Origin: Mesostigma viride
Taxonomy: Eukaryota > Streptophyta > Mesostigmatophyceae > Mesostigmatales > Mesostigmataceae
NCBI GenBank assembly: GCA_009746045.1
Contig: RPFO01001428.1
Location: 162,501 to 210,000 of the forward strand
DNA: 47,500 nt
Direction: 5' to 3'
This document shows, piece after piece, positions 22,524-32,879 of this stretch; position 1 is the first letter of the stretch, and every line of letters begins with the position of its first letter. The notes beneath the pieces are model-generated. The model saw only the letters and a program-made list of their open reading frames with translations. It did no database searches and was not told where the DNA came from. Both the position numbers and the translations under genes were made by a program.

Positions 22524-22778
22524 ATTAATTAATTAATTAATTAAAATCATAGCTCCGTGGGGAGCATAGGTAACACATAGCCCTGAGAAAGGGGCATCTA
22601 TGGGTTTGTAATACAATCAGGGCGACAACCTGCAGGTGTAGGATGTACGACTATCACCTGCTCTGGGTGCACAAGGTGCACCTGCACCGCCATGATGGTT
22701 CATGCCTCCTAAGCAAGCGCACACAGGGCTGCTTGAGGAGAGGGCCTAGAAGGCCTGCATGACATATGGGGTGGCCGA
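22524..22778 (-). mobile_element. 5'-truncated module T (LINE B/H end)
   Basis: Minus-oriented: TTAA tail at 22524-22544, hairpin GCTCCGTGGGGAGC at 22552-22565, then T blocks until CATATGGGGTGG, where similarity to other copies stops. No clear target-site duplication. Confidence 0.8.
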
Positions 22779-23100
22779 AGGTATATATGGCAAAAGTCCA
22801 GCATTGGCTGTCTAGTGTTAAGTTGGGCGGTACACTAACCTGGCCATCGCAACTTGTTGAAGACCTCTTTTGTCAGCCCACTGAACAGGAAGCGCTGGTT
22901 GCAGAACAAAAAGAGGTGGAAGACGATTGTCCAGGCCCACACGCCAGCCCCTGTGGGCAAGCCCCCCCTCCCCCCCCCCGAGCGGAAGGGGCGCTTTACT
23001 GAGTAAAGTAGTTAGGGTTTTCCAGATTAGATTAGCTTAGATTTGACTAGTTCGGTTTCGCGGCTTCGCCCACCTCCATCCATCCAGCAAGGGAATATGT
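22779..23100. other. Unrecognised stretch with a short open frame
   Basis: A 78-codon plus frame (22766-23002) reads acidic in the middle and Pro-rich at its end. I recognise no family and would not call it a gene. Confidence 0.3.
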
Positions 23101-23388
23101 ACTACATGCATGATCTCCCAACGGAGTCATGTTACATAATGAAATGAAATGAAATGAAATGAAATGAAATGAAATGAAATGAAATGAAATGAAATGAAAT
23201 GAAATGAAATGAAATGAAATGAAATGAAATGAAATGAAATGAAATGAAATGAAATGAAATGAAATGAAATGAAATGAAATGAAATGAAATGAAATGAAAT
23301 GAAATGAAATGAAATGAAATGAAATGAAATGAAATGAAATGAAATGAAATGAAATGAAATTAAATTAAATTAAATTAAATCAAATCAA
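23100..23388 (+). repeat. LINE-type 3' end with (AAATG)n tail
   Basis: A hairpin CTCCCAACGGAG (about 23114-23125) is followed at once by TCATGTTACATAATG and about 45 AAATG units (23137-23360), then AAATT and AAATC units to 23388. The same hairpin and spacing end module T copies with (TTAA)n tails, so this is best read as a retroelement end whose tail is a pentanucleotide. Confidence 0.75.
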
Positions 23389-23739
23389 GCATCCCGCAGC
23401 GCCCAGCCTCGCCGAATCCAGAAATAGTACGAAATCTCGTACTTTGAGCGGCCTTGATGCTGCAGCTGAATCGGGCTTGACGAGAGCTGTCGAATGCCGT
23501 ACGTATAGAAGTCCGTCAGAGTAGGAGGGGGTGGGCTGCTAGCCTAATTTTTCCGTTAAGTTAATTAATTAATTAATTAGACTCGTGCTCCCGTTGGGGA
23601 GTCACGGAGCATTAACCCCGATGGATGGATGGATGGGTGCAAACAGTCCTACCGGTCTAATCTATCTACATCAGCTACCTACGACATCTATCTAACAGCA
23701 TTCTAACTACAACATCTATCTAGACAGCCTAACGATGCC

Positions 23740-24068
23740 CTAGGGGAGCTGTCTGGCGTGCCTCCCACGGGTTTGCACACGCGGGCGCTTCCCCACTGGG
23801 GGGGGCTCGTTGTCCTCTATGACCTGGGCCCACTTGGCCTTGTCCATCATCTTCTTCCAAATCACGGAGAGGCCTAGGCCCCCCATGTCCTCTACTAGCT
23901 GTTCTTTGAAGGTGCGGGCCTTGCGGCGTCTAACATCAGGGGGCCCGGCCCACGTCAGGAGGTGGGCACCTGCCAGGCTGAGCTGGTCGCAGTCCTGCGG
24001 GGGGGCCACGTGAGGTGTCTACCCGGTTGGTGCGAGCTAGGTGCCCTACTAGCTGCAGGCGCCGCTGC
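23740..24068 (-). pseudogene. C-terminal end of A2 ORF2
   Basis: The minus frame reads [17 protein letters not shown]...[14 protein letters not shown] and then [19 protein letters not shown]. The same protein tail occurs in A4 (41490-41700), A3 (about 27433-27380) and, more remotely, A1. It continues the reverse transcriptase frame at 25795-26717 across the inserted element. Function of this tail domain is unknown. Confidence 0.75.
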
Positions 24069-24072
24069 TTAA

Positions 24073-25790
24073 CTCGTCGTCTGTCCCTGGTCCTCTACGG
24101 AGGACTGAGTTGAACTCAGTCCTCTCTAGAGGACCGAGTTTTTGGGTTTCGTAGAAAATTCGCCCCGGTCAGAATGTTTGACAAAAAAATTCTCTCAAAA
24201 TTTATTCAAATACTACGTGAAAAGATCTTTCTTGGACATATTTTTGGGATTTTTTTGGATTTGGTATGCGCGGCTAACTGTACGGTCAAAGTACAGGTGG
24301 TAAGGGTACTTTTCCACGTGAAACGCGAGTTCCGGAAATGCACGACCTAGCCATGGCGGCTCGCGCCCATGCATGCAGTTTACGTTTGCGGACGAGTTAG
24401 CCGTCCAAACTCAGTAAATAGATTAAACATGCCCTAAAGATAATATAAATCAATTTTTAGCTCGCGGGGATGCGATTTACCCGGTGTCGGCACTGTTCTT
24501 GCTGGAAAAAACTGCGATAAGGCAGGTCGACGGAATTGATTACTGCGCTTGCTTTCCGGCGCAATTTCAATGGCTGATAGGTTTCTTTCTACATTTTAAC
24601 ATGAATTGTATTAGAATATATTGAGTGACAGTATAGATTTGATGATCTCGACCATTCTGTCACGTCATGGTCTATGTGCCGCAAAGTGCCACTTTTGCGG
24701 GCACCGCCTGGGCCAAGGTAACGCCAGCCGTGCCAGGTAAAGCCGGATAATCGTTGCCTCTTCGTTCCTTGATGTTCGTACATGAGTTTAAGCTTGCGAG
24801 GCGTTGTCAGGTTCAAGTCTTGATGCTCTTTCTTGACCGTTGCCTGCCCCTCTCTAAAACCCCCTTTTCAGATGATGTTAGCAGGCATTTGCCTTAACCC
24901 AGTGTAGTTGTGCAGGGTTTTAGGAGCTGTGCAGGTTTAAACACCTTCATAGATGTTAGTTATTCTTTTGCTACGTTCATACTGCATGATTGTGTGGCCA
25001 CGGGCTGCGTCAAGGGTGCATTCAAGCTTTTACGGGTGAGTGAAAAGTCTTGGTGACAAACCACTGCCATCATGTGCCAGCAACTATGTTGGCCACATCA
25101 TGGCAAGGCAAAACAGTTATAGCCATATCTATTGTTGTTTGAAACAATGGAAATATGCTTAACCTACCCATTATATTGGTGGTTGACACTTATAACATAA
25201 CCCTTTGTTGGTAGGTATCCAAGCCCATTCCCTACATGCATGCATAGGCTCTCACTACATGATAAGGTATGATATACCTGAAGTATGATGATGCAAGTGT
25301 GTTGTCCTGTAATGCTTGAAGGGAAATGAGTTGATTGGGATGGTTGGTGGCCACGGTGATGTAGTATGACCGCACTTACATGCTAGCAAAGTTAGCGAAA
25401 GCCCCATTCCTCTCCTGAGGACTGAGAGTTTTTTAATTGTTTCAGGCAGTTGCAGTGGCCAAATGGAGCCCAGTTTTTTGCCACGCTTCAAGAACTATGT
25501 TGTTTACATGCCTATATTTTTTCTTCATGCACCAGGATTTGATTGAATTTTTCCCACTCGTTCTTATCCCGAAAAATGCAAATTCGCGAGGGGCGCCCAA
25601 CGTCCGTGTAATTTTCAGGTGTTCGGGTCAAGTTTTCACATATGCAGTATTTTTGCCAACAAAATGATATCTAGTACACCCCAGATCCACATCAAAACAT
25701 TTGGGATGGACCCCCCACCTAGTCGCTACACGCGGTTGAAAATTGTCAACTCAGTCCTCCTGTGAGGACTGAGTTGGGACAGACGACGAG
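24073..25790. mobile_element. TTAA-flanked 1.7-kb non-autonomous DNA transposon in A2
   Basis: Perfect 15-bp terminal inverted repeats CTCGTCGTCTGTCCC (24073-24087) and GGGACAGACGACGAG (25776-25790) are flanked on both sides by TTAA (24069-24072, 25791-25794). Comparison with the uninterrupted copy A4 (about 41400-41470) shows the 1.7 kb is extra. Subterminal hairpins of the motif AACTCAGTCCTC occur at each end (24102-24126; 25749-25776). No transposase frame is present. TTAA duplication suggests a piggyBac-type enzyme, though the ends do not begin with the usual CCC. Confidence 0.85.
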
Positions 25791-25794
25791 TTAA

Positions 25795-26717
25795 TGGTGC
25801 TGGTGATATATGGCATGCCCTGGTACAGGTCCTCATTGCGGACATGAGCAGCATATCCTACTCTGAAAATGGAACGCAGCATGTTGGTGACCGCGCCGTC
25901 CAGCTCAGTTGCGGGCCATGCAGGTCGGCGGTGAGGGTCCACGTCTCGGCCCCGTACGTGAGAACAGGAAGGACGAGGACCTTGAACAGGTCCTGTTTCT
26001 CAATCTTGCCAAGGGGCTTGCGCCACAGGGCTCGATACTGGCGTAAAGCGTGCCAGGCGAGGGAGATGCGATGGTCCACATCGACCTCGCAGCTGGGGAG
26101 CAGGCTGCCCAGCAGCTTGACGCGGTCCCGATACAGGACTTGAGAGCCGTCGAGGAGATAGAGGGGTGGCGGTGAGTGGGTGAGCCCAACCGCCAGGGCC
26201 TCTGTCTTCTTGCTGACCTCAAGCCCCACTGCCCAGGCCTCGATAGCCAGGCAGTCAAGCCATGTCTGCTCGTGCCCAGTGTCCTCGAAGAGGGTGGTGT
26301 CGTCTGCGTAGATGATGTCTGCCAGCCGAATCTCCGTGTCCGCTCCGCCATGCCAGAATTTGTTAGCAACCTGCACCCCTGGTTCCCTACCCACGATGCG
26401 GGCAAATCGCTTGCGCGCCTGAATCATTACGTATTCGACCACAATAATGAACAGGTAGGGCGACAGCACGCAGCCCTGCCACACACCCTTCTGTAAAGGG
26501 CATATGGAGGCGTGGTCCCGTAAGAAGTGCGCACCGAAGTGGTGGACCCTGCATACAGGTTGCGGATGACAGCAATCAGGGCCGGGCGGGGGATCCGGAA
26601 CAGCTCGAGGATGTCCCAAAGCGCAGGCCAGAAAACCGAATCGAAGGCTTTGATGAAGTCCACCAGCACAAGGTGCAAAGGGGACTCACCAGGCTGAAGG
26701 CGTTGCAGTTCCTCCAC
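25795..26717 (-). pseudogene. A2 reverse transcriptase (5'-truncated)
   Basis: Starting within the palm, the minus frame reads VDFIKAFDSVFW, then after a frameshift QGCVLSPYLFIIVVEYVM, the catalytic YADDTTLFED (YADD at 26299-26310), KKTEALAVGL, VKLLGSLL and LTYGAETWTLTADL (25922-25957), which is the usual LINE thumb motif. This is the best preserved lineage A palm and thumb in the window. One frameshift near 26520-26560 and the 5' truncation make it inactive. Confidence 0.85.
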
Positions 26718-26745
26718 CAGTCGGCGAGTAGCGTCCGTTAAGTTA

Positions 26746-27239
26746 CGTTCCCGCTTTTTAAGTTACGACGCCCAGATCAATTTGGCGATGATCATAACTT
26801 AACGCGGGAATGACTGTTGTACATAGTTCTCCCGATTTCTGGCCTGCGCTGGTTGTCTCCTTGAGGCTTGATAGTTGTCTCACTTAAAATAAAATATTCA
26901 AAAATAATTACTTACGTGATTTACGTCCGAGTAAGTAAGTAAGTAAGTACTTGTGTGTCATGCGCATGGGGCCATGGGCATGCCACGGAGTACTATCAAG
27001 GAGACAACCAGCGCAGGCCAGAAATCGGGAGAATCCGGACCATGGTAGCTCGAGCCTGCCGTTATCTTGTCCGCGTTTTCGAGTCGTTCAGGATGATGAA
27101 TATGAATGGAGATGGATGCCACGGAGTACTATGCTGATCTCATTAGAAAAATAATTACACGAAAGTTACACATATCGTCTGCATCATGCCCCAACCAGAT
27201 AGTCACTAGAGGGGGATATAATCCTCATCTGAGCTGTCC
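26746..27239. other. Non-coding stretch with a 38-bp inverted repeat
   Basis: Arms 26827-26864 and 26996-27033 are perfect reverse complements around a 131-bp loop holding AAGT repeats (26929-26948). The 17-bp string ATGCCACGGAGTACTAT occurs at about 26980-26996 and again near 27115-27131. The core of the arm, GCGCAGGCCAGAAATC, also occurs near 14155, 15860 and 47168. Confidence 0.7.
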
Positions 27240-27449
27240 TCTGCTGTAAGTGGAAGACGTGAGGCGGTAGTGTAGCAGCTATCCTCAGGGGCAATAACCT
27301 CCATGCACCTCACGAGGACTTCTACCCGGCATTCTTCCAATGGGCCGCGGGGCCCGGCCGTGGGGAGAAAACAGGAGCATGCCCCACAACAGGAAGGTGC
27401 TTATCGCAGACGGCAGCCCATTTCTCCTTGTCTATCATGCGGGCCCTCC

Positions 27450-28880
27450 CACCGTCGCGACTGAAACCATCGTCCGCACCCTCCAAGGGAAGCTTTTGAG
27501 CAGCACGTGACTCCCCTCGCTGCAGATGTGGCGGCTATGGGCAGCACGCTGAGCTCCCTCACCTTTCCACCACCGTCACCTCCACCTTCACCCTCCTCGC
27601 CTCCACCTCCAGTCCTCCACCTCCACCTCCACCTCCACCTCCACCGCCGACATCAAAGCCCAGCTCCTCGACATCGACCAGCACCTCAAGGACCACGCCA
27701 TCGCCATCGAGTGCCTGCAAATTAAACACCGCAGGCCTCATGATCACCGGCCACCCAGGCGGTGAAGGACATAATTTGCCGCCAAGCCAGCTCCCGCTGG
27801 CCCAGCCGGGGATGCTCCCCCCGCCCAGACCTGGGCGGACATGCTGAAGCACCACACCACCTCCACCACCTCCACCACCTCCACCATCGATTGCGGCACA
27901 GCTCAAGCAACAAGCCCTCGACCTCCGCGAGGAGGCCGACCGCACCCAGCGCAGCCACAATGTCATCGTCAAGCACTTCGACCAGCCGGCTGATGAGACC
28001 TCGAAGACTCTTCTGACGGCATTTAGGCGCGACATTCTTGCCCCTGACCTGATCTTGCCCAGATCAGGTAGACACATCAGATAGACTAGCTGGCACCAAA
28101 CCCGCGCCCAGCCTGGGCGATATGTCCTCACCTGGCGTGCCCCGGGCCGCGGCAGAGCCGCCACCCGTGGACAGTCTTTTCGTGAATCGTGATAGACTCG
28201 GCATGGACATGTGCTACACTAGACGCGACGGGCTCACGCCCGGGCAGCCTCCTGGTTTGTCTGTAATAATAATGGAGGCAGATGGTACGCAAGGATAGAT
28301 GGCAAGTAGTGATGAAGGAGACCAACCCCAAGTCTGGGGGGGCTCCGCGTGTGACCGCGTATGGCATTCATAGCGATTCGGGCCGCGGTGCCCACACCCC
28401 TGTAACTAGGACCTAAATTGCCTACACCATCCATTCCATCCCATGTTCCCCTCCCACTGAGGACTTATGCTCACGTGACGCAGTCACGTGTCTATTAATT
28501 AATTAATTAATTAATTAATTAGTTCTTGCCCCCATGCAACTCACTGGTGAGCCTCACGCAGGCTGCGGATGTCGGCTGCCCGCCTTCCCCGCGCGCGGGG
28601 TAGTAAGGCTGGCCCGGCTCCCCTGCTCCTCACCTTTAAGTACATGGCGGATCGATAAGCTGTCCGGTTCCTTGAGTGGGCACCGCAAGAAGCTCTCGAG
28701 GACTCGCGCTAGTACACGCTGGACGACATCTTGATCCTGGCGCAGCAACAACGGTGACGCGAGCTATGGCCGACCTACCTCCAGCTCCGGCAGATCGAGC
28801 GCAGGGGGGAAACTGCTATACTGGAGGGGGGACGTCATCGAACGTCGACCACAAGCCCTGGCTCTGAGGCCGGCCCCCTG
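27450..28880 (+). pseudogene. ORF1p-like protein of H2, interrupted
   Basis: The frame opens at TVATETIVRTLQ-like residues, then a Pro/His-coded low-complexity stretch, LREEADRTQRSHNVIVKHF (about 27918-27975), and, beyond the inserted LINE end, LTGEPH and a degraded RRM-like and C-terminal segment (28540-28830; RELWPTYLQLRQ near 28760). Several frameshifts are present. It is the same protein as in H1, H5 and LINE B. Confidence 0.7.
28045..28522 (+). mobile_element. 5'-truncated LINE lineage A type-i end inserted in H2
   Basis: It is flanked by a 10-bp duplication, TTCTTGCCCC, at 28035-28044 and 28523-28532. The sequence follows 1660-2117 closely, ending with the CACGTGACGCAGTCACGTG hairpin (about 28472-28490) and TTAA repeats (28494-28521). 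It is the youngest layer of this nest. Confidence 0.9.
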
Positions 28881-29764
28881 CCACCCCAGCAACTGATCCC
28901 AGTTTAGGGAATATATAGCAGTAGTGTATAGAGTAGTAAGGCTTAGCCTAGCACGTGGCCCGTGACGCGCATGTGCGCCCATAATGGCCCCCATGAATGA
29001 ATTCAGCCACGCCCTGCCTATAATGGGACTCTCCATGGATGATGCATTTAAGAATTCAGCCAAGCGCTGCCTATGCAGAGAGTCACTCTCTGATGAGACG
29101 CCATGCCCTAGCTTTTGTATAGCCCATGATGATCTTCCACGTACCCATGACGGGCCCCCAGCGCTCCGATGGATCATGGTGGTGCAGCTATAGGTGCACT
29201 TGGTGCACCCAGAGCAGGTCTATAGTTTACATCCTACCCTTGCAGGAAGTAGCCCAGAATGAAGAAGGCCATATGCCCCTTCTCAGGGATATGTACTCCC
29301 AACGGAGTCATGTTCCTAATAATTAATTGACTAATTAATTAATCATGCGGGCCCTGAGTACAGATAATCCCAGAAGCCCTGCATCCTCAAGCAGTTGTGA
29401 CAGTCACCTGGTCTGGGTCGCGCCGCGCGTCGGTCGGTGCGGGGCGCGCGCAAGATTGCCAGTGGCCTTGTGACGGGACAATTAAGGGACCCCTGCCATA
29501 GGAGGAGGTGTCTACCTGGTTGGCCGGCCAGTCCTAAGCCCGCCCGCAGGGCCCCACATCGGTATTCACCATGTGTGCGCAGGCAAGATGGCCGGCAAAG
29601 ACCTGAGGCGGTGGTGTCGGATGGTATATTATGGGTGACAAGAGGGAGCTCGCAGTAGAGCTCGGCCCGGGTGCGGCGCTCTTGGTATAGCAGACACGCC
29701 AAGGATCGATGTGACGGAGCATTCGAGTGACTGTGCCGTCAAGCTGAGTTGCTCAGCGCCTGGT

Positions 29765-29985
29765 CCAGGGCAGTGTGAGCTAGTACGGCAATCAGTTCAT
29801 ACGGCAATACGTTGTCTCCTTGATACGGCAAAACCTCGGCGTCTCGCATAATAGTTTCGTATAATTTACAGCGTATTTGCGCATGCTACCTACATAGTCG
29901 TACTATCTATCTAGTACGGCAATACGCCAAACCTTGGCGTAATAATTGCGTATTTCGTATAATACGGCGTACTAGCTCACCCTGG
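29765..29985. mobile_element. Small inverted-repeat element (MITE, possibly hAT-like)
   Basis: Ends CCAGGG(cagt)GTGAGCTAGTACG and CGTACTAGCTCACCCTGG are inverted repeats apart from a 4-bp gap. The interior is AT-rich with repeated 'tacggcaata' motifs that also pair. It interrupts the A3 coding match. CAGGG termini suit hAT elements, but the 8-bp flanks (GCCTGGTC and GCTGGACT) do not match, so the class is uncertain. Confidence 0.6.
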
Positions 29986-30545
29986 CTGGACTCCACGCAG
30001 CCGTAAACTGAAGGAGGATGCATGCTGAGGACACTTGTTGAGGGCCTTGATCATGCATGCAGAATGCGCTTGCGCCGCTCACTCACGCGGGTAGCGACAT
30101 GTCCAGAACCTGTCAAGGCAGCGGAGGGCCCGCGCCGCCAGGCCTAGGCAACGCGGGTGTTGATGCCGTCGATCGGCTGTACATTAAAGGGGAGCCAGCT
30201 GCCAAGGAGCTATAGTTCAGTGAAGCGAGTCGCCGACCGGGGGGGGCGGCCGGGCTTCCGTCCAGCAGTCCTGAGGAGCCCGGGTGGGTGGGGTGATCCC
30301 AGCGGCGGGGAAGCCGATGGCCATGTCAGACCTCCGTTTTCTTGCTGATCGTAAGCCGCACTGCCCGCGCTTCCAGTGACAACAAGCTATCTAGCCAGAG
30401 TTGGACAGACTCCGGGGTCTCCACGAGCGTCGTGTCATCATCGTAGATCAGATCGATCGCTAGCAGTCGGTAGGGCCCGGGTCAACCCCGCCGTAGCCGG
30501 CGTACTCCGTGATCTCGATCCCTGGCGCCGGGCGCCCCTCCACGG

Positions 30546-32816
30546 CCCGATCGAGCAAAGCGGGCTTGTAACACGCCTCTGTTACGGCGCGTAACAAACT
30601 GTGTTATTACGGCCGTAAATTGAGGCCTTACCGGTTATTGGTGGCCTCAGCTATTCCAAGACAGTCCGTGGTTACGACTGTTGTCTTTTGTTAAGCCTCC
30701 CACGGTCCTTAATTTAGGACAAAGTCCTAAATTAAGGACCAATTTACTATAACCGAGGTACCGGGGGGGGGGGTCACTATATGGACCGTACCCCATGTGG
30801 ACCGTACCCGGCATGATGTACCCGACCCGTGGTACCGGCACATGGTACCCGGATTCCGTACCCGGGCACCGGGTATAATGGCGGGAAAGTAGGTACCTCG
30901 ACCAAAAATATAACCGATTTTGGAGCGAAAAAGTGGGTGCGGGAATGATCTGAGGTGGATATGGCGACCTGACAATCGTGGCCGGCGTTTTCACGTGCGT
31001 TTATCATTTCGGGCGCCCAGTAGCAAAAACGAAAGGTCGTTAGTTATGCTTAAAGGCTGTGAAATTTTCTGCGCAAGTTTTTATGTGTAGCGCTGTAGCA
31101 CAGCGGCACAACACAAATGGGTCGCAGATCGCCTGCTCGCGGAGGGTCGATTTTGGCACAAACATGTTAGTGTATTAGCAATGGTGGTGCGAATCAAGCC
31201 AGGAAATTTTTGTGGACGATTTTGATTATAGTCTGGAGTTTATAAACGGAGTATTTGACATGGGAGCGCCTGGGCCGTGATATTCTTGCCCGATTTCCAT
31301 TGTTGACCATGTTTTAGGGACGTTCAGGCTGGGCAGCGAGCGCACCTTATAGGTCTTCACTTTCGGTATTTCTTGGACCTAGAACGCAGCACAAGCGTGG
31401 TTTATATCATTTTCGAACCGGTTGGCCAGCTTTGGTGCGCTCAGCTCTCGGAAAGCTGACCTCGCTGCGGATTTCAGCGACTTTTTTGCAACCATCTGGA
31501 ATGAGGCGACGTAAGTAGCAGGTACGTGCCGGGGTGCCCTAGATCATGAGTGTAACTGGCAACGCTGTCGTGGTGTTTTGAGTCAGTAAGCTATGCCTAA
31601 AAAGAGGGGACGCTCTCTGTGCACATAACTGTCACACATAGTTGGTTTACGTCATACAATTTTTTACGTCTCTATCTTCGTCGTCCGCTGCAGCTAAAAC
31701 ACACATGCGTAAGAGCAGTTTTACTCATGTGTTAGTTATAAACCATGGTCCTATGGCCTGCAGTCGTTCAGGGTGTTCTCAGACAGTATATACAATATGG
31801 TTTACGTGTTACATGCACCCTGAATTCGCTCACAAAGCGTTGCATGTTAGCACAACGTTGTTCTGTAACTTGATTTGGCTGCATTCATGTGTTAGTTGCA
31901 ATGCAAATGCAATGTTTTTTCATCGCTGGGTGGTGGCCAGCATGTCCGTGATGTCAAAGAAGGTTTGGCATGTGCTTAGAGAAAGTTTACCGCAAGGGGT
32001 GGGCCATGTTCAAGCGGCCGGGCAACCTCAGCAACCATGCAACCGTATATTGCATTACCTGCACCATCTGTGACACCGTTAAGCACGCGTATATATAGAG
32101 GCAGCCACAGCAGGGTATGGCCTTGTTATGCGCTGCCCCGCCATCCCAAGGCCTCGTAGGGTCCCCTAGCGCTTGTAAGATGCTCAAGGGACCGTGTGGA
32201 TAGCATGGTCATGCGTTGACACTAATTGGTCCTATTGGTCCTAAATTCTCATTTTGACCAAATTCGCGGTTTGAGGCCTGCCATGGGCCAGGGTCCATTC
32301 AGGCACTACATAAATGTAATTATTTGAACCCAGGTTTTTGTCCAAAATTCAAAAAGTGTGTTATCTGTCAGTGGTAAAAATGCCAGGGTCAAAATTTGAT
32401 GTTTGCACACATATTTTTGAATTCAAACTGGTCCTAAAATAAGGACTTTTCTTGGGAACATGGACACTTTCCTACGTTTACGCGTGGTTAGCCTAAGTCC
32501 GGGACCCTTTTTTACCGGTTGTTAGTTGGTCCAGTGACGTGCCAATAATGTTCAGTATACTGTGGGCTGGTGCAGTCGCGCCGCGCTGCGTACTAGTATG
32601 GAGCCTTGGACCGTTGGCGCTCCGGCTGTGTGTTCTGGACCAGCGCCGCCCTACGTGGCAATAGAATGTTGTCCTGCGTACGTAGATCTAACCTGTCCGG
32701 TGATCGTACGGGTGAGGGTCATGTTTGGCCCGAGCACGCACGAGGCTGTCGGCCAATTCAGGTGTTGCAATTTCCTTGGGTTGACAGTTCGACCTTTGAT
32801 ATGGCTTGTTACAGCT
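30546..32816. other. Unrecognised 2.3-kb non-coding stretch
   Basis: It contains a perfect 17-bp-stem hairpin with an AAA loop (30704-30740) and a GTACC-rich block (30757-30900) with a G10-type run. The rest (30950-32816) is AT/GC-mixed with no frame, RNA gene or repeat I recognise. It may be another decayed element. Confidence 0.4.
30704..30740. repeat. 17-bp-stem perfect hairpin
   Basis: GGTCCTTAATTTAGGAC, AAA, GTCCTAAATTAAGGACC. A related 'ggtcctaaaataaggac' occurs near 32430, suggesting these mark the two ends or internal parts of one element. Confidence 0.7.
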
Positions 32817-32824
32817 AGTCGAAC

Positions 32825-32827
<3 letters not shown>

Positions 32828-32879
<52 letters not shown>

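Larger units (their letters stand above)
23564..26733 (-). mobile_element. A2: 5'-truncated LINE lineage A (type ii)
   Basis: It is bounded by a 12-bp duplication, TCCGTTAAGTTA, at 23552-23563 and 26734-26745. The 3' end (left) has TTAA repeats, a CTCCCGTTGGGGAG hairpin (about 23589-23602), a short ATCC run (23618-23638) and a 3' UTR shared with copy A4. The 5' truncation falls within the reverse transcriptase. A 1.7-kb DNA element later inserted at 24073-25790. Confidence 0.9.
27448..29341 (+). mobile_element. H2: 5'-truncated ORF1-only LINE derivative inserted in A3
   Basis: It is bounded by a 14-bp duplication, ATCATGCGGGCCCT, at 27434-27447 and 29342-29355. It starts inside ORF1 and ends with module T (28905-29341), a perfect ACTCCCAACGGAGT hairpin (29296-29309) and a degenerate TTAA tail. 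It is itself split by a lineage A 3' end at 28045-28522. Confidence 0.9.
27240..30545 (-). pseudogene. A3: decayed LINE lineage A, split by H2 and a MITE
   Basis: On the minus strand, right to left: catalytic site as YDDDTTLVE (YDDD at 30434-30445, A to D against the lineage YADD), KKTE block near 30335, a thumb end (LDGTVTRMLR and LYCELPLVTHN near 29640-29740), then the tail domain broken at 29356/27433 by H2 and resumed as MIDKEKWAAVCDKH. The coding match across the H2 insertion shows both sides belong to one element. A 221-bp inverted-repeat element sits at 29765-29985. Many stops: long dead. Confidence 0.75.
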
